Shown: positions 1-10,105, counted from the stretch's first letter. The stretch is 64,000 nucleotides of DNA from Providencia rettgeri (GCF_023205015.1 NZ_CP096258.1:2418001-2482000), one strand, 5' to 3'. Notes: a model not told the origin generated them from the letters alone. Made by a program: numbers and translations.

Positions 1-699
1 AGTTCTGAGAGCGCTTTTAAAGAAGGTGTTGCTATTCGTGGCGGTATTCCTATTTGTTGGCCTTGGTTCGGTCCTGTTGCCAGCCCTAGTCATGGTTTTG
101 CTCGAATTCTACCTTGGCAATTTACTGCACATAATGAACATGAAGATGGTGTTATTTTAACCTTCACATTAACAGATACAGAATATACCCGTAAATTATG
201 GCCCCATGAGTTCACTCTGATCCTGCGTATGAAACTAGGTGAAACGTGCGAGCTTGAACTAGAAAGTTATGGGGACTTCGAAACGACTGCCGCATTACAC
301 AGTTATTTTAATATCAGTGATATTCAAAAAGCCACTGTCTATGGGTTAGGTGGCCACTATTTCGATAAAGTTGCAGATAAAGAAGTTTATGAAAATGAGC
401 CACTAAAGTTTAATAAACATACCGACCGTATTTATTCAGAGCCAGAAGAATATAGCCTCTTACGTGATGATGGATGGGCCCGTACAATAGAAATTCACCA
501 TTACCATAATAGTGATGTTGTTTGTTGGAACCCTTGGGCGGAATTATCATGCAGTATGGGCGATATGCCAAATAATGGCTACAAACAGATGGTTTGTGTA
601 GAAACAGCAAGGATCAACGTCCCAATGAAAAGTGATGCGCAGCACCCTGCCCGCCTTTCATTAGTGATGGTCAGCCGCGATAATAAGCCGCAAGATTAA
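1..699 (+). CDS. yeaD: D-hexose-6-phosphate mutarotase (aldose 1-epimerase family), 5' end outside window
   Basis: The reading frame is open from base 1, so the N-terminus lies upstream. The visible 232 residues cover most of a protein that is about 290 residues in E. coli. The family interconverts anomers of hexose 6-phosphates in the cytosol, feeding glycolysis. Family-like segments include RGGIPICWPWFGP near the start, ALHSYFNISD, and a C-terminal VCVETARIN stretch that normally carries an active-site Glu. The next gene is the convergent mipA, and E. coli also has yeaD close to mipA (yeaF), which supports the name. The gene ends at a TAA, followed by a shared hairpin terminator. Confidence 0.93.
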   Translation, partial: SSESAFKEGVAIRGGIPICWPWFGPVASPSHGFARILPWQFTAHNEHEDGVILTFTLTDTEYTRKLWPHEFTLILRMKLGETCELELESYGDFETTAALHSYFNISDIQKATVYGLGGHYFDKVADKEVYENEPLKFNKHTDRIYSEPEEYSLLRDDGWARTIEIHHYHNSDVVCWNPWAELSCSMGDMPNNGYKQMVCVETARINVPMKSDAQHPARLSLVMVSRDNKPQD

Positions 700-756
700 T
701 TATTCATTCTAAACATATAAAATCTAAGCTCATCAAATTTCTAGATAGATAAAATT

Positions 757-789
757 AGCCCCTGACAATCATCATGATATCAGGGGCTA
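757..789. terminator. Bidirectional terminator between yeaD and mipA
   Basis: A 9-bp perfect stem (AGCCCCTGA paired with TCAGGGGCT) has T-rich flanks on both strands. It lies between two convergent genes, so it probably ends both transcripts. Confidence 0.75.
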
Positions 790-814
790 TTTAATTTACT
801 GTTCTATAACGAAC

Positions 815-1567
815 TTAGAATGTGTAAGTGACGCCCGTCCACATAATGGCAGAAACATCTTTATTTACCATTGGGCTATCTTTCACTTCACTTGGCAGGC
901 GGTCAACACGGCCCATTGCGAATACCGTCCAATTTTCATCAAAGCGGTAATTTCCTGTCACTTCAACGTATGGTGTCCAACTTGAACCTGGGTTATAGCG
1001 TTTTAAACCGCTATTACGTGATTCTTTTGAAGACACGCCATATTCATAACGATTTTGGTTCTTACTATCCCATTTAATACCAAGGCCCGGAGTGATTGAC
1101 CATTTGTCACCTTCAAAGCCATATAGGTAGGCAAACTCACCACGAATACCATTACTGATACCTAAAATATCACCAGAAATATTCGTTCTCAGCGTACCCC
1201 AATCAGCTTTATGACGATAAGTCAGCCCCGTCATCACCGTATCACGGCGGCGGTCTAACTCGCGCATCGCTTTATCATCATTATCTTTAGGTTTAAAAAA
1301 TTGTGGATAATAATAAGCATCTAATGAGAGTTGGTCTTGCTTATCGTTCCATAGGTAGTAACCCGCAGCTAATGTATGAAAATAGAAATTCTCGCTGTCA
1401 TAATTAACAATAGGTACTGGCGTGACATAATCACGGCTCTTAATTCCTTTATAAGGTGTTGATTGCGCTAATACCGAGCCACCAACAGACCAAGTTCCAG
1501 CAAAAGCGGTCCCAGATAACACACTCAAAGCCACCGCAAATGTCGTTAATTTAATTGCTTTTGACAT
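815..1567 (-). CDS. mipA: MipA/OmpV family outer membrane protein
   Basis: This 250-residue protein starts with a clear signal peptide (hydrophobic core, cleavage after TAFA). The rest is aromatic-rich beta-strand sequence ending in VTYTF, with a terminal Phe typical of outer membrane barrels. Length and composition fit MipA/OmpV. In E. coli, MipA is reported as a scaffold between the lytic transglycosylase MltA and the synthase PBP1B. Other OmpV members have different roles, so the function here is by family only. The neighbouring yeaD matches the E. coli arrangement. The gene looks monocistronic, ending at the shared terminator. Confidence 0.88.
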   Translation of the reverse strand: MSKAIKLTTFAVALSVLSGTAFAGTWSVGGSVLAQSTPYKGIKSRDYVTPVPIVNYDSENFYFHTLAAGYYLWNDKQDQLSLDAYYYPQFFKPKDNDDKAMRELDRRRDTVMTGLTYRHKADWGTLRTNISGDILGISNGIRGEFAYLYGFEGDKWSITPGLGIKWDSKNQNRYEYGVSSKESRNSGLKRYNPGSSWTPYVEVTGNYRFDENWTVFAMGRVDRLPSEVKDSPMVNKDVSAIMWTGVTYTF

Positions 1568-1703
1568 ATTATATTTAACCTAAAAATAATGAGAAATAGA
1601 TCACATACTATATGTATATTAATATAGTTACAATCCAAACATTCTTAACCAAAATCACACTTAAAGCCAAATTTTCACTATTTTTAGCGTGACTGATTAA
1701 TAT

Positions 1704-2783
1704 TTATTCTACTTTATTTTCATAAGAAACAGGAACTCTTTTCGCGAGTGCGCAAAGTAGCTCATAACCAATGGTGCCAGCTGCTTGTGCCACCTCATCA
1801 ACAGGTAAATTTTGCCCCCATAATTCCACTCGCTCACCCAGTTTAACATCGTCACAATCACTGATATCAATGGTCAGCATATCCATCGAAACCGCCCCCA
1901 GTAGTGCACAACGCTTTCCTTTGCACCATACTGGTGTTCCATTTGCAGCATGCCGAGGGTAACCATCGGCATAACCACACGCCACTGTCGCAATACGCAT
2001 CGGTTTAGTTGATGTAAACCGGCTGCCATAACCAATTGATTGACCTGCTGGAATTTCATGGATAGCAATCACTTCTGATTGTAATGTCATCGCTGCCTTC
2101 AAGCCCAACCCAGATATATCAGTAGATTTTCCACTTGGAGACGCACCATACAGTAAAATCCCCGTACGGATCCAATCATATTGCGTATGTTTATGCCACA
2201 GTGTTGCCCCTGAATTTGCGATACAGGTTTCTAAAGATAAGTGTTCAAATTGCTGGATTTGTTGAAAAGGCTCAGCAACGCCGGTTTTGGTATCTGAATT
2301 AGCAAAGTGACTCATTAACGTTAAACTACGTACATTCGGCATTTTAGATAACCGTCGTACGACATTTTCGTAATCGTTCGGTAGAAAACCTAACCGATTC
2401 ATTCCACTGTTTAGCTTAATATAGACTGAAATCGGTGATGATAATTGAGCATTCTCAATGGCAAATAATTGCCACTCACTATGCACGCTTGTCGTTAAAT
2501 TATATTGATCAATCAATTGCAAGTCTTGAGGCTGGAAAAAACCCTCTAACAATAGAATTGGCCCTTTCCACCCTTCTTTTCTCAATAAAATGGCCTCATC
2601 AAAATCTAATACCCCAAAGCCATCCGTTTCTTTTAGCGCAGGCCAAATCTGCTTGATGCCGTGACCATAACCGTCTGCTTTCATAACTGACCAAATTTTT
2701 GATTTTCCAACATGTTGCCGTACGACAGACAAATTATGTTGTAAATTTTGTAGATGAATAACAGCACTTATTGGACGCGGCAT
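1704..2783 (-). CDS. dadX: Catabolic alanine racemase DadX
   Basis: A PLP-dependent fold-type III alanine racemase of 359 residues. The PLP lysine is K35 in SVMKADGYGHG. The R-x-G and GYGSRF segments near residue 255 (catalytic Tyr on the other face) and the C-terminal VSMDMLTID motif are present. It converts L-alanine to D-alanine, which the upstream DadA oxidises. It follows dadA by 61 bp on the same strand, the usual dadAX operon, so this is the catabolic rather than the biosynthetic (alr) isozyme. A second racemase-fold gene, bsr, lies at 40.9 kb. Confidence 0.95.
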   Translation of the reverse strand: MPRPISAVIHLQNLQHNLSVVRQHVGKSKIWSVMKADGYGHGIKQIWPALKETDGFGVLDFDEAILLRKEGWKGPILLLEGFFQPQDLQLIDQYNLTTSVHSEWQLFAIENAQLSSPISVYIKLNSGMNRLGFLPNDYENVVRRLSKMPNVRSLTLMSHFANSDTKTGVAEPFQQIQQFEHLSLETCIANSGATLWHKHTQYDWIRTGILLYGASPSGKSTDISGLGLKAAMTLQSEVIAIHEIPAGQSIGYGSRFTSTKPMRIATVACGYADGYPRHAANGTPVWCKGKRCALLGAVSMDMLTIDISDCDDVKLGERVELWGQNLPVDEVAQAAGTIGYELLCALAKRVPVSYENKVE

Positions 2784-2844
2784 TTAAATTCCTTAATACA
2801 TTTAATTAATTCTAAAATTACAATGATACAAAAACATCAAATAC

Positions 2845-4146
2845 TTAGCGCGCTGGTGTTAAATCACCCTGCGTAACCAACTTGGTATTAAAACCATCAA
2901 GATATCTAAATACCGATAGATCATCAGACGCTATTTCTGGTGTATTCCCTGAAATGATATCTGCCAGCAACTTCCCTGCACCACAAGCCATTGTCCAACC
3001 CAGTGTCCCATGCCCAGTATTTAAATATAAATTACCGTATGCTGTCGGCCCCACTATTGGAGTACCATCTGGTGTCATTGGACGCAGGCCCGTCCAAAAT
3101 TGTGCTTGTTCGATATCACCGCCGCCTTGATACAAATCTTGTACCACCATTTTCAATGTTTCGCAGCGTTTTTTCAGTATATTCAAATTAAAACCAACGA
3201 CTTCAGCCATTCCACCGACGCGAATACGCTCATCAAATCGCGTTACTGCAATTTTGTATGTCTCATCCAAAATGGTGGAGGTTGGCGAACGCTGATCATC
3301 AATAATCGGCATGGTTAATGAATAGCCTTTAAGCGGGTAGACTGGGATTTTAACCAGACTTTGTAACATTGAGGTAGAATAAGAGCCCATTGCAACGACA
3401 TAGCGGTCTGCTTGCAAAATTTCACCATCAATTTTGACGCCAGTCACCTTATTACCTTCAGTTAAAATCTGCTCAACATGGCCACCAAATTTGAATTTAA
3501 CGCCTGAGTTTTGTGCCATTTTGGCTAGTTTTTTAGTAAATTGCTGACAATCCCCCGTTTCATCATTCGGTAACCGCAATCCACCGGTAAGCTTATGCTT
3601 AACAAATTCTAACGCAGGCTCGGCTTTAACGAGTTCATTTGATGTCAGTAATTCGTATGGAACCCCTTCTTGCTGTAAGACCGCAATGTCATTAGCCGCA
3701 TTATCAAACTGCTCAGCAGTACGAAAAAGCTGTAAAGTCCCCCCTTGGCGGGCTTCATATTCGATACCCGTATCCGTTCTTAATTGACGAATACAATCAC
3801 GGCTGTATTCTGCAATACGAACCATACGGCTTTTATTCATTGCATAATGTTGGATATCGCAATTTTTTAACATCTGCCACATCCAACGCAGCTGAAATAG
3901 CGTGCCATCTGGACGTATCGCTAAAGGGGCATGTTTTTCAAACATCCATTTCACTGCTTTAAGGGGGATCCCAGGTGCACCCCATGGGGTTGCATATCCA
4001 GGAGATATTTGCCCTGCATTAGCGGCGCTTGTTTCTTCTGCCACATCATGTTGTCTATCCACCACTAGCACTTCGTGCCCTTCTTGTGCTAAATACCACG
4101 CGGTTGTCACACCGATCACGCCTGCGCCTAACACTAGAATTTTCAT
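2845..4146 (-). CDS. dadA: D-amino acid dehydrogenase, FAD-dependent subunit
   Basis: A 433-residue protein, the usual DadA length. It opens with the dinucleotide-binding motif VLGAGVIGVTTAWYLA (Gly7, Gly9, Gly12), and the C-terminal GLRPMTPDGTPIVGPT and NTGHGTLGW blocks are typical of FAD amino-acid oxidoreductases. DadA oxidises D-alanine and other D-amino acids to 2-oxo acids at the inner membrane, passing electrons to the respiratory chain. It is the first gene of dadAX. The long AT-rich region upstream (4147-4543) should hold its control sites; in E. coli these are for Lrp and CRP, but I could not assign specific sites here. Confidence 0.96.
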   Translation of the reverse strand: MKILVLGAGVIGVTTAWYLAQEGHEVLVVDRQHDVAEETSAANAGQISPGYATPWGAPGIPLKAVKWMFEKHAPLAIRPDGTLFQLRWMWQMLKNCDIQHYAMNKSRMVRIAEYSRDCIRQLRTDTGIEYEARQGGTLQLFRTAEQFDNAANDIAVLQQEGVPYELLTSNELVKAEPALEFVKHKLTGGLRLPNDETGDCQQFTKKLAKMAQNSGVKFKFGGHVEQILTEGNKVTGVKIDGEILQADRYVVAMGSYSTSMLQSLVKIPVYPLKGYSLTMPIIDDQRSPTSTILDETYKIAVTRFDERIRVGGMAEVVGFNLNILKKRCETLKMVVQDLYQGGGDIEQAQFWTGLRPMTPDGTPIVGPTAYGNLYLNTGHGTLGWTMACGAGKLLADIISGNTPEIASDDLSVFRYLDGFNTKLVTQGDLTPAR

Positions 4147-4543
4147 CGCTTCCCCACAAAGTAAAAGTCTGCACCATTTCTTTTAGGATAATATTCTAGA
4201 AATTATTTGCCAATGTGGTGAATTAACACTTTTAACAATACAGTTAAAAAATTTAAATTTCGTCACATTTGATTTACATGCCGATATTAAATTCCAGTTC
4301 AAAATTCAAACAAAAAATTAATTGATTTAAATTCAACAAGATAAAAAAAATGCAGTTTTAATTATTTTTTAATTTAGAATTTTCTATCGATTCACGTGAG
4401 GTGCCCAATAAAACCGATTTATTTTATTAAACTAAGAAGAGGAAATTTGACGGTATTAAATACCAATAAATAAACAAAGATTGGTTTTTCACTTCATTCA
4501 AGTGAACAATGGCTATTTGGCCAAAATCTGTCAATGATTAATG
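4147..4543. other. Gene-free AT-rich region upstream of dadA
   Basis: No ORF with coding character is visible. Runs of A and T dominate, as expected for a promoter bound by Lrp or H-NS. It probably holds the dadAX promoter, but I found no convincing CRP or Lrp site by eye. Confidence 0.4.
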
Positions 4544-4582
4544 ATAAAAAACCAGCATACTGATATAACACAATATGCTGGC
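4544..4582 (-). terminator. Rho-independent terminator of fadR
   Basis: On the minus strand, CCAGCATA pairs with TATGCTGG across a 14-base loop, followed by a run of six T. It sits 25 bp past the fadR stop codon. Confidence 0.75.
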
Positions 4583-4606
4583 CTAGCTGGATTAAATACC
4601 CGTTAA

Positions 4607-5323
4607 CTAGCGGCTTTGAGCTAAATCAGAAGGCATATTGCTTTGCATACTATGCCAAATTATTCCGCTTTCTTTACCATAGTTACGCACACAATCCATA
4701 ATACGATCATAGGCTTGCTCACGACAAAGATGGCTTAATTGTTGATAAAAATTCAACGCTAAGCGCCTCGCTTCAGGGTTTGAAAAATAATAGCGGCCAA
4801 CACGGGTATACAACCCTCTTAAACCGTTAATAATCAAACCATAAATTGGGTTACCGGATGCAAATGCAAGCCCACGGAAAATGTTATAATCCAAATCACT
4901 GAATGCATCTGAATTATCTTCCACTTTTTCCCGCCCAGCTAACACCTCTATTGATTTCTCTGGGTTATTTCGAAAGGCAGTGCGAATAAAAATTGCCGCA
5001 ATATTGGTACGTACTGCCAATAAATTATCAATGAGTTGCGGTACTCTATCGTGATCAAGCCTAGCCAGTGTCTCTAAAATATTTAGGCCAGACGTTTCCC
5101 AATAGTTATTCACTTTCGTTGGTTTACCATGCTGAATGGTTAACCAACCGTCACGAGCCAAACGCTGTAACACTTCACGTAAGGTTGTTCTTGTTACACC
5201 AATTAACTCCGAAAGCTCACGCTCAGCGGGTAAAATTGAACCTGGTGGAAAGCGGTTGTTCCATATGCTCTCAATAATATACTCTTCCGCGAAACCGGCC
5301 GGACTTTGAGCTTTAATAACCAT
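4607..5323 (-). CDS. fadR: Fatty acid metabolism regulator FadR (GntR family)
   Basis: A 238-residue transcription factor nearly identical in layout to E. coli FadR (239 aa). The N-terminal winged helix-turn-helix covers about residues 6-75, including LPAERELSELIGVTRTTLRE. The C-terminal acyl-CoA-binding helical domain follows, with the conserved LDYNIFRGLAFASGNPIYGL. FadR represses beta-oxidation genes and activates fab genes, and long-chain acyl-CoA releases it. The frame stays open 20 codons further upstream, but the family starts at MVIKAQSPAGFAEEYI, so I set the start at 5323. It is divergent from nhaB, as in E. coli. Confidence 0.96.
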   Translation of the reverse strand: MVIKAQSPAGFAEEYIIESIWNNRFPPGSILPAERELSELIGVTRTTLREVLQRLARDGWLTIQHGKPTKVNNYWETSGLNILETLARLDHDRVPQLIDNLLAVRTNIAAIFIRTAFRNNPEKSIEVLAGREKVEDNSDAFSDLDYNIFRGLAFASGNPIYGLIINGLRGLYTRVGRYYFSNPEARRLALNFYQQLSHLCREQAYDRIMDCVRNYGKESGIIWHSMQSNMPSDLAQSR

Positions 5324-5544
5324 ATTTTTATTATTCCAAACATTTAGACGGATATTGAGCAAATCATACCAGATTGTCATCACCTGATATAGTTAGACTA
5401 AAAATAAAGGGTGAAGCAAATCATATAATTTCCATATAATTCATACGCTCTCAATTAGCAAATAAGCTTAAAATCTGTCAGAGATAAGAGTAGTATGTAT
5501 AACACAGTACACGACATCCGCATAAAAGAGGATAACGAACCATA

Positions 5545-7095
5545 ATGGATTTTAGTTTAAAAACAGCTTTTTTGAAAAATTTTCTGGGAAATTCGCCTGA
5601 TTGGTACAAATTAGCAATTATTATATTCCTAATAATTAACCCTATTGTCTTTTTCTTTATCAGCCCCTTCGTTGCAGGCTGGCTATTAGTCGCTGAATTT
5701 ATATTCACACTCGCAATGGCACTTAAATGTTACCCATTGCAGCCTGGCGGTCTTTTGGCCATAGAGGCCGTTCTCATTGGTATGACTACACCAGCTCAAA
5801 TTTCACATGAAATTAGCAATAACCTTGAAGTTATCTTGTTACTGATTTTTATGGTAGCGGGTATCTATTTCATGAAGCAATTGCTTTTGTTTGTTTTTAC
5901 CAAACTGTTGATAAACGTGCGTTCTAAGCGCATTCTTTCCCTTGCCTTTTGTATCGCGAGTGCATTTTTATCTGCATTTTTAGATGCATTAACCGTTATT
6001 GCTGTGGTCATTAGCGTTTCAATTGGTTTTTATTCTATCTATCATCAGTATGCTTCTAACCAACCCAGCAGCACTGACCTACAAAATGATGGTTTCATTA
6101 ACAGTGCAGAGCAGAAACAGACCCTTGAGCAGTTTAGGGCTTTTTTACGAAGCTTGATGATGCATGCAGGTATTGGTACCGCGCTTGGTGGTGTCATGAC
6201 CATGGTGGGTGAACCACAGAACCTTATCATTGCAAAACATGTCAATTGGGACTTCATTACCTTCTATATCCGTATGGCTCCTGTAACCATACCGGTTTTT
6301 GTTTGTGGTTTAGTCGTCTGCTTTGTTGTTGAAAAATTTAAACTATTTGGCTACGGTGCTGAGCTTCCAGACTCTGTTCGCCAAATTTTGACTGAACACG
6401 ATAAAAAACAGACCGCTAAACGTACCAAAAGAGATCTTGCACAGTTAGTCGTTCAAGGATTAATTGGTATTTGGTTGATAGTCGCCCTTGCTTTCCATTT
6501 AGCTGAAGTTGGTCTGATTGGCTTATCCGTTATCGTACTTGCTACCGCATTTTGTGGGATCACAGAAGAGCATGCATTAGGTAAAGCCTTCGAAGAAGCG
6601 TTACCTTTTACCGCGTTATTAACGGTCTTCTTTAGCATTGTTGCTGTTATTATTGACCAGCAATTATTCACCCCATTTATTCAGTTTGTGTTGCAATCCT
6701 CTGAATCATCGCAACTCTCCTTATTTTATCTGTTTAATGGCTTACTCTCTGCTGTATCAGATAACGTTTTCGTAGGGACAGTTTATATTACTGAAGCTTT
6801 AAAAGCGGCAAATGACGGGTTGGTGTCAACGGAACAATACCAGTTTTTAGCCGTGGCAATTAATACAGGGACTAACTTGCCTTCTGTTGCGACACCTAAT
6901 GGCCAAGCTGCCTTCTTGTTTTTATTAACATCCGCGTTATCACCGCTGATCCGTTTGTCTTATGGTCGCATGGTTTGGATGGCGCTGCCATATACCATCG
7001 TAATGACAATTGTTGGGCTATTAGGAGTCGAATTCTGGCTAGTACCAATCACGCATTGGATGGAAAGTATTGGCTTGATAACATTCGCTCAGTAA
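5545..7095 (+). CDS. nhaB: Na+/H+ antiporter NhaB
   Basis: A 516-residue polytopic inner membrane protein (E. coli NhaB 513 aa). Long identical blocks to the family are visible, such as SPDWYKLAIIIFLIINP near the N-terminus, FLDALTVIAVVISV, the GGVMTMVGEPQNLIIAKH loop, and SDNVFVGTVYI with NTGTNLPSVATPNGQAAF near the C-terminus. It exports sodium in exchange for protons and supports Na+ and pH homeostasis. It is transcribed away from fadR and followed by dsbB on the same strand, the E. coli order inverted as a block. The start is supported by an AGAGGATAACG stretch just upstream. Confidence 0.96.
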   Translation: MDFSLKTAFLKNFLGNSPDWYKLAIIIFLIINPIVFFFISPFVAGWLLVAEFIFTLAMALKCYPLQPGGLLAIEAVLIGMTTPAQISHEISNNLEVILLLIFMVAGIYFMKQLLLFVFTKLLINVRSKRILSLAFCIASAFLSAFLDALTVIAVVISVSIGFYSIYHQYASNQPSSTDLQNDGFINSAEQKQTLEQFRAFLRSLMMHAGIGTALGGVMTMVGEPQNLIIAKHVNWDFITFYIRMAPVTIPVFVCGLVVCFVVEKFKLFGYGAELPDSVRQILTEHDKKQTAKRTKRDLAQLVVQGLIGIWLIVALAFHLAEVGLIGLSVIVLATAFCGITEEHALGKAFEEALPFTALLTVFFSIVAVIIDQQLFTPFIQFVLQSSESSQLSLFYLFNGLLSAVSDNVFVGTVYITEALKAANDGLVSTEQYQFLAVAINTGTNLPSVATPNGQAAFLFLLTSALSPLIRLSYGRMVWMALPYTIVMTIVGLLGVEFWLVPITHWMESIGLITFAQ

Positions 7096-7247
7096 CTATA
7101 CTTTAAAGCAATTAGCCGTCCCCCAATACGGCTAATTGTAATATTAGGTAAAGCCCTATCTAAAAATTGCATAATTTCACTTTAATTACTTTTTTTATCG
7201 GTGCGATAGAGGCAAAATGGGTGCATTACTCAATTAGGATACTAAGT

Positions 7248-7763
7248 ATGTTCAGATTTTTTAACTACTGCTCACAAGGAAGAGTCGCTTGGCTACTCAT
7301 GGCCTTTATTGCCTTTATGCTCGAGTGTGCGGCTTTATATTTTCAGCATGTTATGAAGCTACAACCATGCGTTATGTGTATCTATGAACGCGTTGCATTA
7401 CTTGGCATTATGGTTGCTGGCATAGTTGGCGCAGTAGCACCGCGAAACATGGTGATACGCTGGGTTGCCATGCTTATTTGGGTTTACTCTGCTTGGCGCG
7501 GTTTAGATCTTGCATGGGAACATACCATGCTACAGCTTTATCCTTCCCCATTTGCCTCTTGCGATTTTTTTGTTAATTTCCCTGATTGGTTACCATTACA
7601 AGAATGGGTGCCTGCAGTGTTTGAAGCGACAGGTGACTGTGCCGTTAGGCAGTGGGCATTCTTAGGGCTAGATATGCCACAGTGGTTAATTGGTATCTTC
7701 GCGGCTTATCTCTTAGTAGCCATCATTGTTATCATCAGCCAGTTTTTCCCAGCCAAAAAATAG
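7248..7763 (+). CDS. dsbB: Disulfide bond formation protein DsbB
   Basis: A 171-residue four-helix inner membrane protein. It re-oxidises the periplasmic DsbA and passes electrons to quinones. Both redox pairs are present: C41-V-M-C44 in the first periplasmic loop, and a second pair in PFASCDFF and TGDCAVRQ. The frame extends 27 codons upstream, but family members begin with M-[LF]-R-F-[LF]-N-x-CSQG, and an AGGAT Shine-Dalgarno lies 7 bp before the ATG at 7248, so I chose that start. It lies downstream of nhaB and ends at a hairpin shared with the convergent ydeP-like gene. Confidence 0.95.
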   Translation: MFRFFNYCSQGRVAWLLMAFIAFMLECAALYFQHVMKLQPCVMCIYERVALLGIMVAGIVGAVAPRNMVIRWVAMLIWVYSAWRGLDLAWEHTMLQLYPSPFASCDFFVNFPDWLPLQEWVPAVFEATGDCAVRQWAFLGLDMPQWLIGIFAAYLLVAIIVIISQFFPAKK

Positions 7764-7772
7764 TCATTAAGG

Positions 7773-7800
7773 CCCCAAATGTTACGTTCAACATTTGGGG
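7773..7800. terminator. Hairpin between dsbB and the ydeP-like gene
   Basis: A perfect CCCCAAATGTT / AACATTTGGGG stem lies between convergent genes. There is no clear T-run on the plus strand, so termination strength is uncertain. Confidence 0.5.
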
Positions 7801-7822
7801 TTCCTAGAACAACAAAGTCGAC

Positions 7823-10105
7823 TTATTGAATAACGCGTTCTAATTTCACAGGAATATTTTTATACGCAGGAATACCACATTGCGGGTCGAAATTATCTAA
7901 CGAAATTAAATTATTAGCTTCAGGAAAATAAGTAGCAACGCTGCGGTCTGCCATATCATAAATCACGACAGTGAGGTTATCTAAACGACGTTTTGTCGGT
8001 TTTTGCTCACGATCTAATGCAATGAGATTTACTTTATCCCCCGCCTCTAATTTCTGTTTTTGGGCTTCGGCACCACTAATGAAAACAACATCTCGCTGCC
8101 CAAACACACCACGGTATCGGTCATTTAAACCATAAATTGTGGTATTGTATTGATCATGGCTACGCAATGTTGCCAAAATTAATTCGCTGTTTACGGCTGA
8201 ATTCGGGTCTTCAATAACGCCTTCTGTTGGTACAAAATTAGCTTTACCTGATTGCGTTAACCAACGACGTTCAGAAGCAGCGTTAGTCAGATGGAACCCT
8301 CCTGGTATTTTAATACGCGCATTATAATCATCGAAACCAGGTAATACTGCTTCCATCGCATCACGGATCAAGTCGTAATTACCGATAAAATCATCCCATT
8401 CAACTTTACTATTCGGTATTGCCGCTTTCGCTATTCCTGCGACAATCGCACACTCGGATTTAAGATAAGGGCTACAAGGTTTAAGTAGACCTTTTGATGC
8501 ATGGACCATCGACATGGAATCTTCTACCGTAACACATTGCACGCCACTGCTTTGTCTGTCTATCTCGCTACGCCCTAATACCGGTAACAAGAATGTCTGC
8601 TTAGCGGTTAATAAATGAGAACGATTCAGTTTAGTGGCTGTATGGACAGCTAAATCAAGCTTTTTCATACCTGAAAAACAAGCGTCTTTGTCTGGCATTG
8701 CAACTGCTAAGTTTCCACCCATACAGATTAACGCATTGGCTTTGCCTTCAGAAATCGCTTGCATGCTCGCCACTGCAGCATGGCCAAATTCACTTGGTGG
8801 TTTAAAACCAAATCGTTGTTCAATTTTGTCTAAAAAGCTTTTTGATGGTTTCTCTGTAATGCCAACCGTTCTGTCACCTTGAACATTCGAATGACCCCGT
8901 AATGGGCAAATACCTGCACCTTCCCTGCCAATATTTCCTTTTAGTAGCAGTAAGTTAACAAGTTGCTGAACATTCTGTGTACCATGTTCGTGCTGAGTGA
9001 TCCCCATGCCATAACAGATAATGGTACTTTTTGCCTCAATATAAAGGTCAGCAATCTCTTCAATAGACTCACGTGGTAAACCAGAAACCCTTAAGATATC
9101 TTTCCAGCTTGTTGTCTGTAAGTCATTTTTTAAAGCTTCATAACCCTGGGTATGAGTTGATATGAACTCAGTATCAAGAATAGGCTCGTTTCCTGCCTCT
9201 ACAGCAGCTTGGTGCTTTTCAATCAACAACTTCATGACGCCTTTAAGTAGCGCGGTGTCTCCACCGACACGAACCTTATAATAGTGCCCTGCTAAAGGTG
9301 TAGACTCTAGTGTTAACATTTCTACTACGTCTTGCGGGTAGGTAAAGCGCTCAAGACCACGCTCTCTTAAGGGATTGATTGCAATTATTTTTGCACCGCG
9401 TTTAGAAACTTCACGCAATGAACTCAACATCCTCGGATGGTTAGTTCCTGGGTTATGGCCTATGCAAATCACTAAATCCGCTTTATCAAAATCATCTAAC
9501 AATACTGTCGCCTTACCGACACCAATGGAATCAGCAAGACCAACACTCGTTGGTTCATGGCACATATTTGAACAATCAGGGAAATTATTTGTGCCATATT
9601 CACGAGCCAATAATTGATATAAGAATGCGGCTTCATTTGAAGTCCGCCCGGAGGTATAAAACTCAACGGTATTTGGATTGGAATAACTCTGTAAACGTGT
9701 CCCTATTTGCTGAAATGCATCTTCCCATTCGATTGGTTCATATTTATCTGTTTGTGAATTATATTTCATAGGATGCGTTAAACGTCCCTCATCCTCTAAA
9801 TGAAAATCATCCCACTCAAGTAATTCTGTAACGGTGTATTTAGAAAAAAATTCTGGGGTTGTTTTTTTAGATGTTGCTTCCCAAGCAATGGCTTTTGCCC
9901 CATTCTCACAAATATCAAATGACGCTGTGTGTACCGGATCAGGCCACGCGCAACCAGGGCAGTCAAAGCCATCCACCTTATTCATTTCAAACATCGCAAT
10001 GATATCGTGCCCGATTTTCATTTGGCCACGTAACGCTTCTGCAACGGCTTTAACAGCACCCCAACCAGCAGCTGGGCCATCATACTCTTCAATTTTCTTT
10101 TTCAT
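7823..10105 (-). CDS. ydeP: YdeP-family molybdopterin oxidoreductase (FdhF-like)
   Basis: A 760-residue protein, the same size as E. coli YdeP (759 aa). It has the molybdopterin oxidoreductase layout: an N-terminal FDCPGCAWPDP segment near residue 48, the central molybdopterin-binding domains (YTSGRTSNEAA, CIGHNPGTNHPRM, PLRGHSNVQGDRT), and a C-terminal molydopterin-dinucleotide-binding beta-barrel (LRSHDQYNTTIYGLNDRYRG). E. coli YdeP is linked genetically to acid resistance, but its substrate is unknown. No partner subunit or FdhD-type gene lies alongside, so it probably acts as a soluble single-subunit enzyme. I use the symbol in the family sense; orthology was not tested. Confidence 0.82.
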   Translation of the reverse strand: MKKKIEEYDGPAAGWGAVKAVAEALRGQMKIGHDIIAMFEMNKVDGFDCPGCAWPDPVHTASFDICENGAKAIAWEATSKKTTPEFFSKYTVTELLEWDDFHLEDEGRLTHPMKYNSQTDKYEPIEWEDAFQQIGTRLQSYSNPNTVEFYTSGRTSNEAAFLYQLLAREYGTNNFPDCSNMCHEPTSVGLADSIGVGKATVLLDDFDKADLVICIGHNPGTNHPRMLSSLREVSKRGAKIIAINPLRERGLERFTYPQDVVEMLTLESTPLAGHYYKVRVGGDTALLKGVMKLLIEKHQAAVEAGNEPILDTEFISTHTQGYEALKNDLQTTSWKDILRVSGLPRESIEEIADLYIEAKSTIICYGMGITQHEHGTQNVQQLVNLLLLKGNIGREGAGICPLRGHSNVQGDRTVGITEKPSKSFLDKIEQRFGFKPPSEFGHAAVASMQAISEGKANALICMGGNLAVAMPDKDACFSGMKKLDLAVHTATKLNRSHLLTAKQTFLLPVLGRSEIDRQSSGVQCVTVEDSMSMVHASKGLLKPCSPYLKSECAIVAGIAKAAIPNSKVEWDDFIGNYDLIRDAMEAVLPGFDDYNARIKIPGGFHLTNAASERRWLTQSGKANFVPTEGVIEDPNSAVNSELILATLRSHDQYNTTIYGLNDRYRGVFGQRDVVFISGAEAQKQKLEAGDKVNLIALDREQKPTKRRLDNLTVVIYDMADRSVATYFPEANNLISLDNFDPQCGIPAYKNIPVKLERVIQ

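Noticed and set aside
4200..4420. CRP site upstream of dadA
   Set aside because: Some TGTGA/TCACA half-sites occur, but none has the correct spacing.
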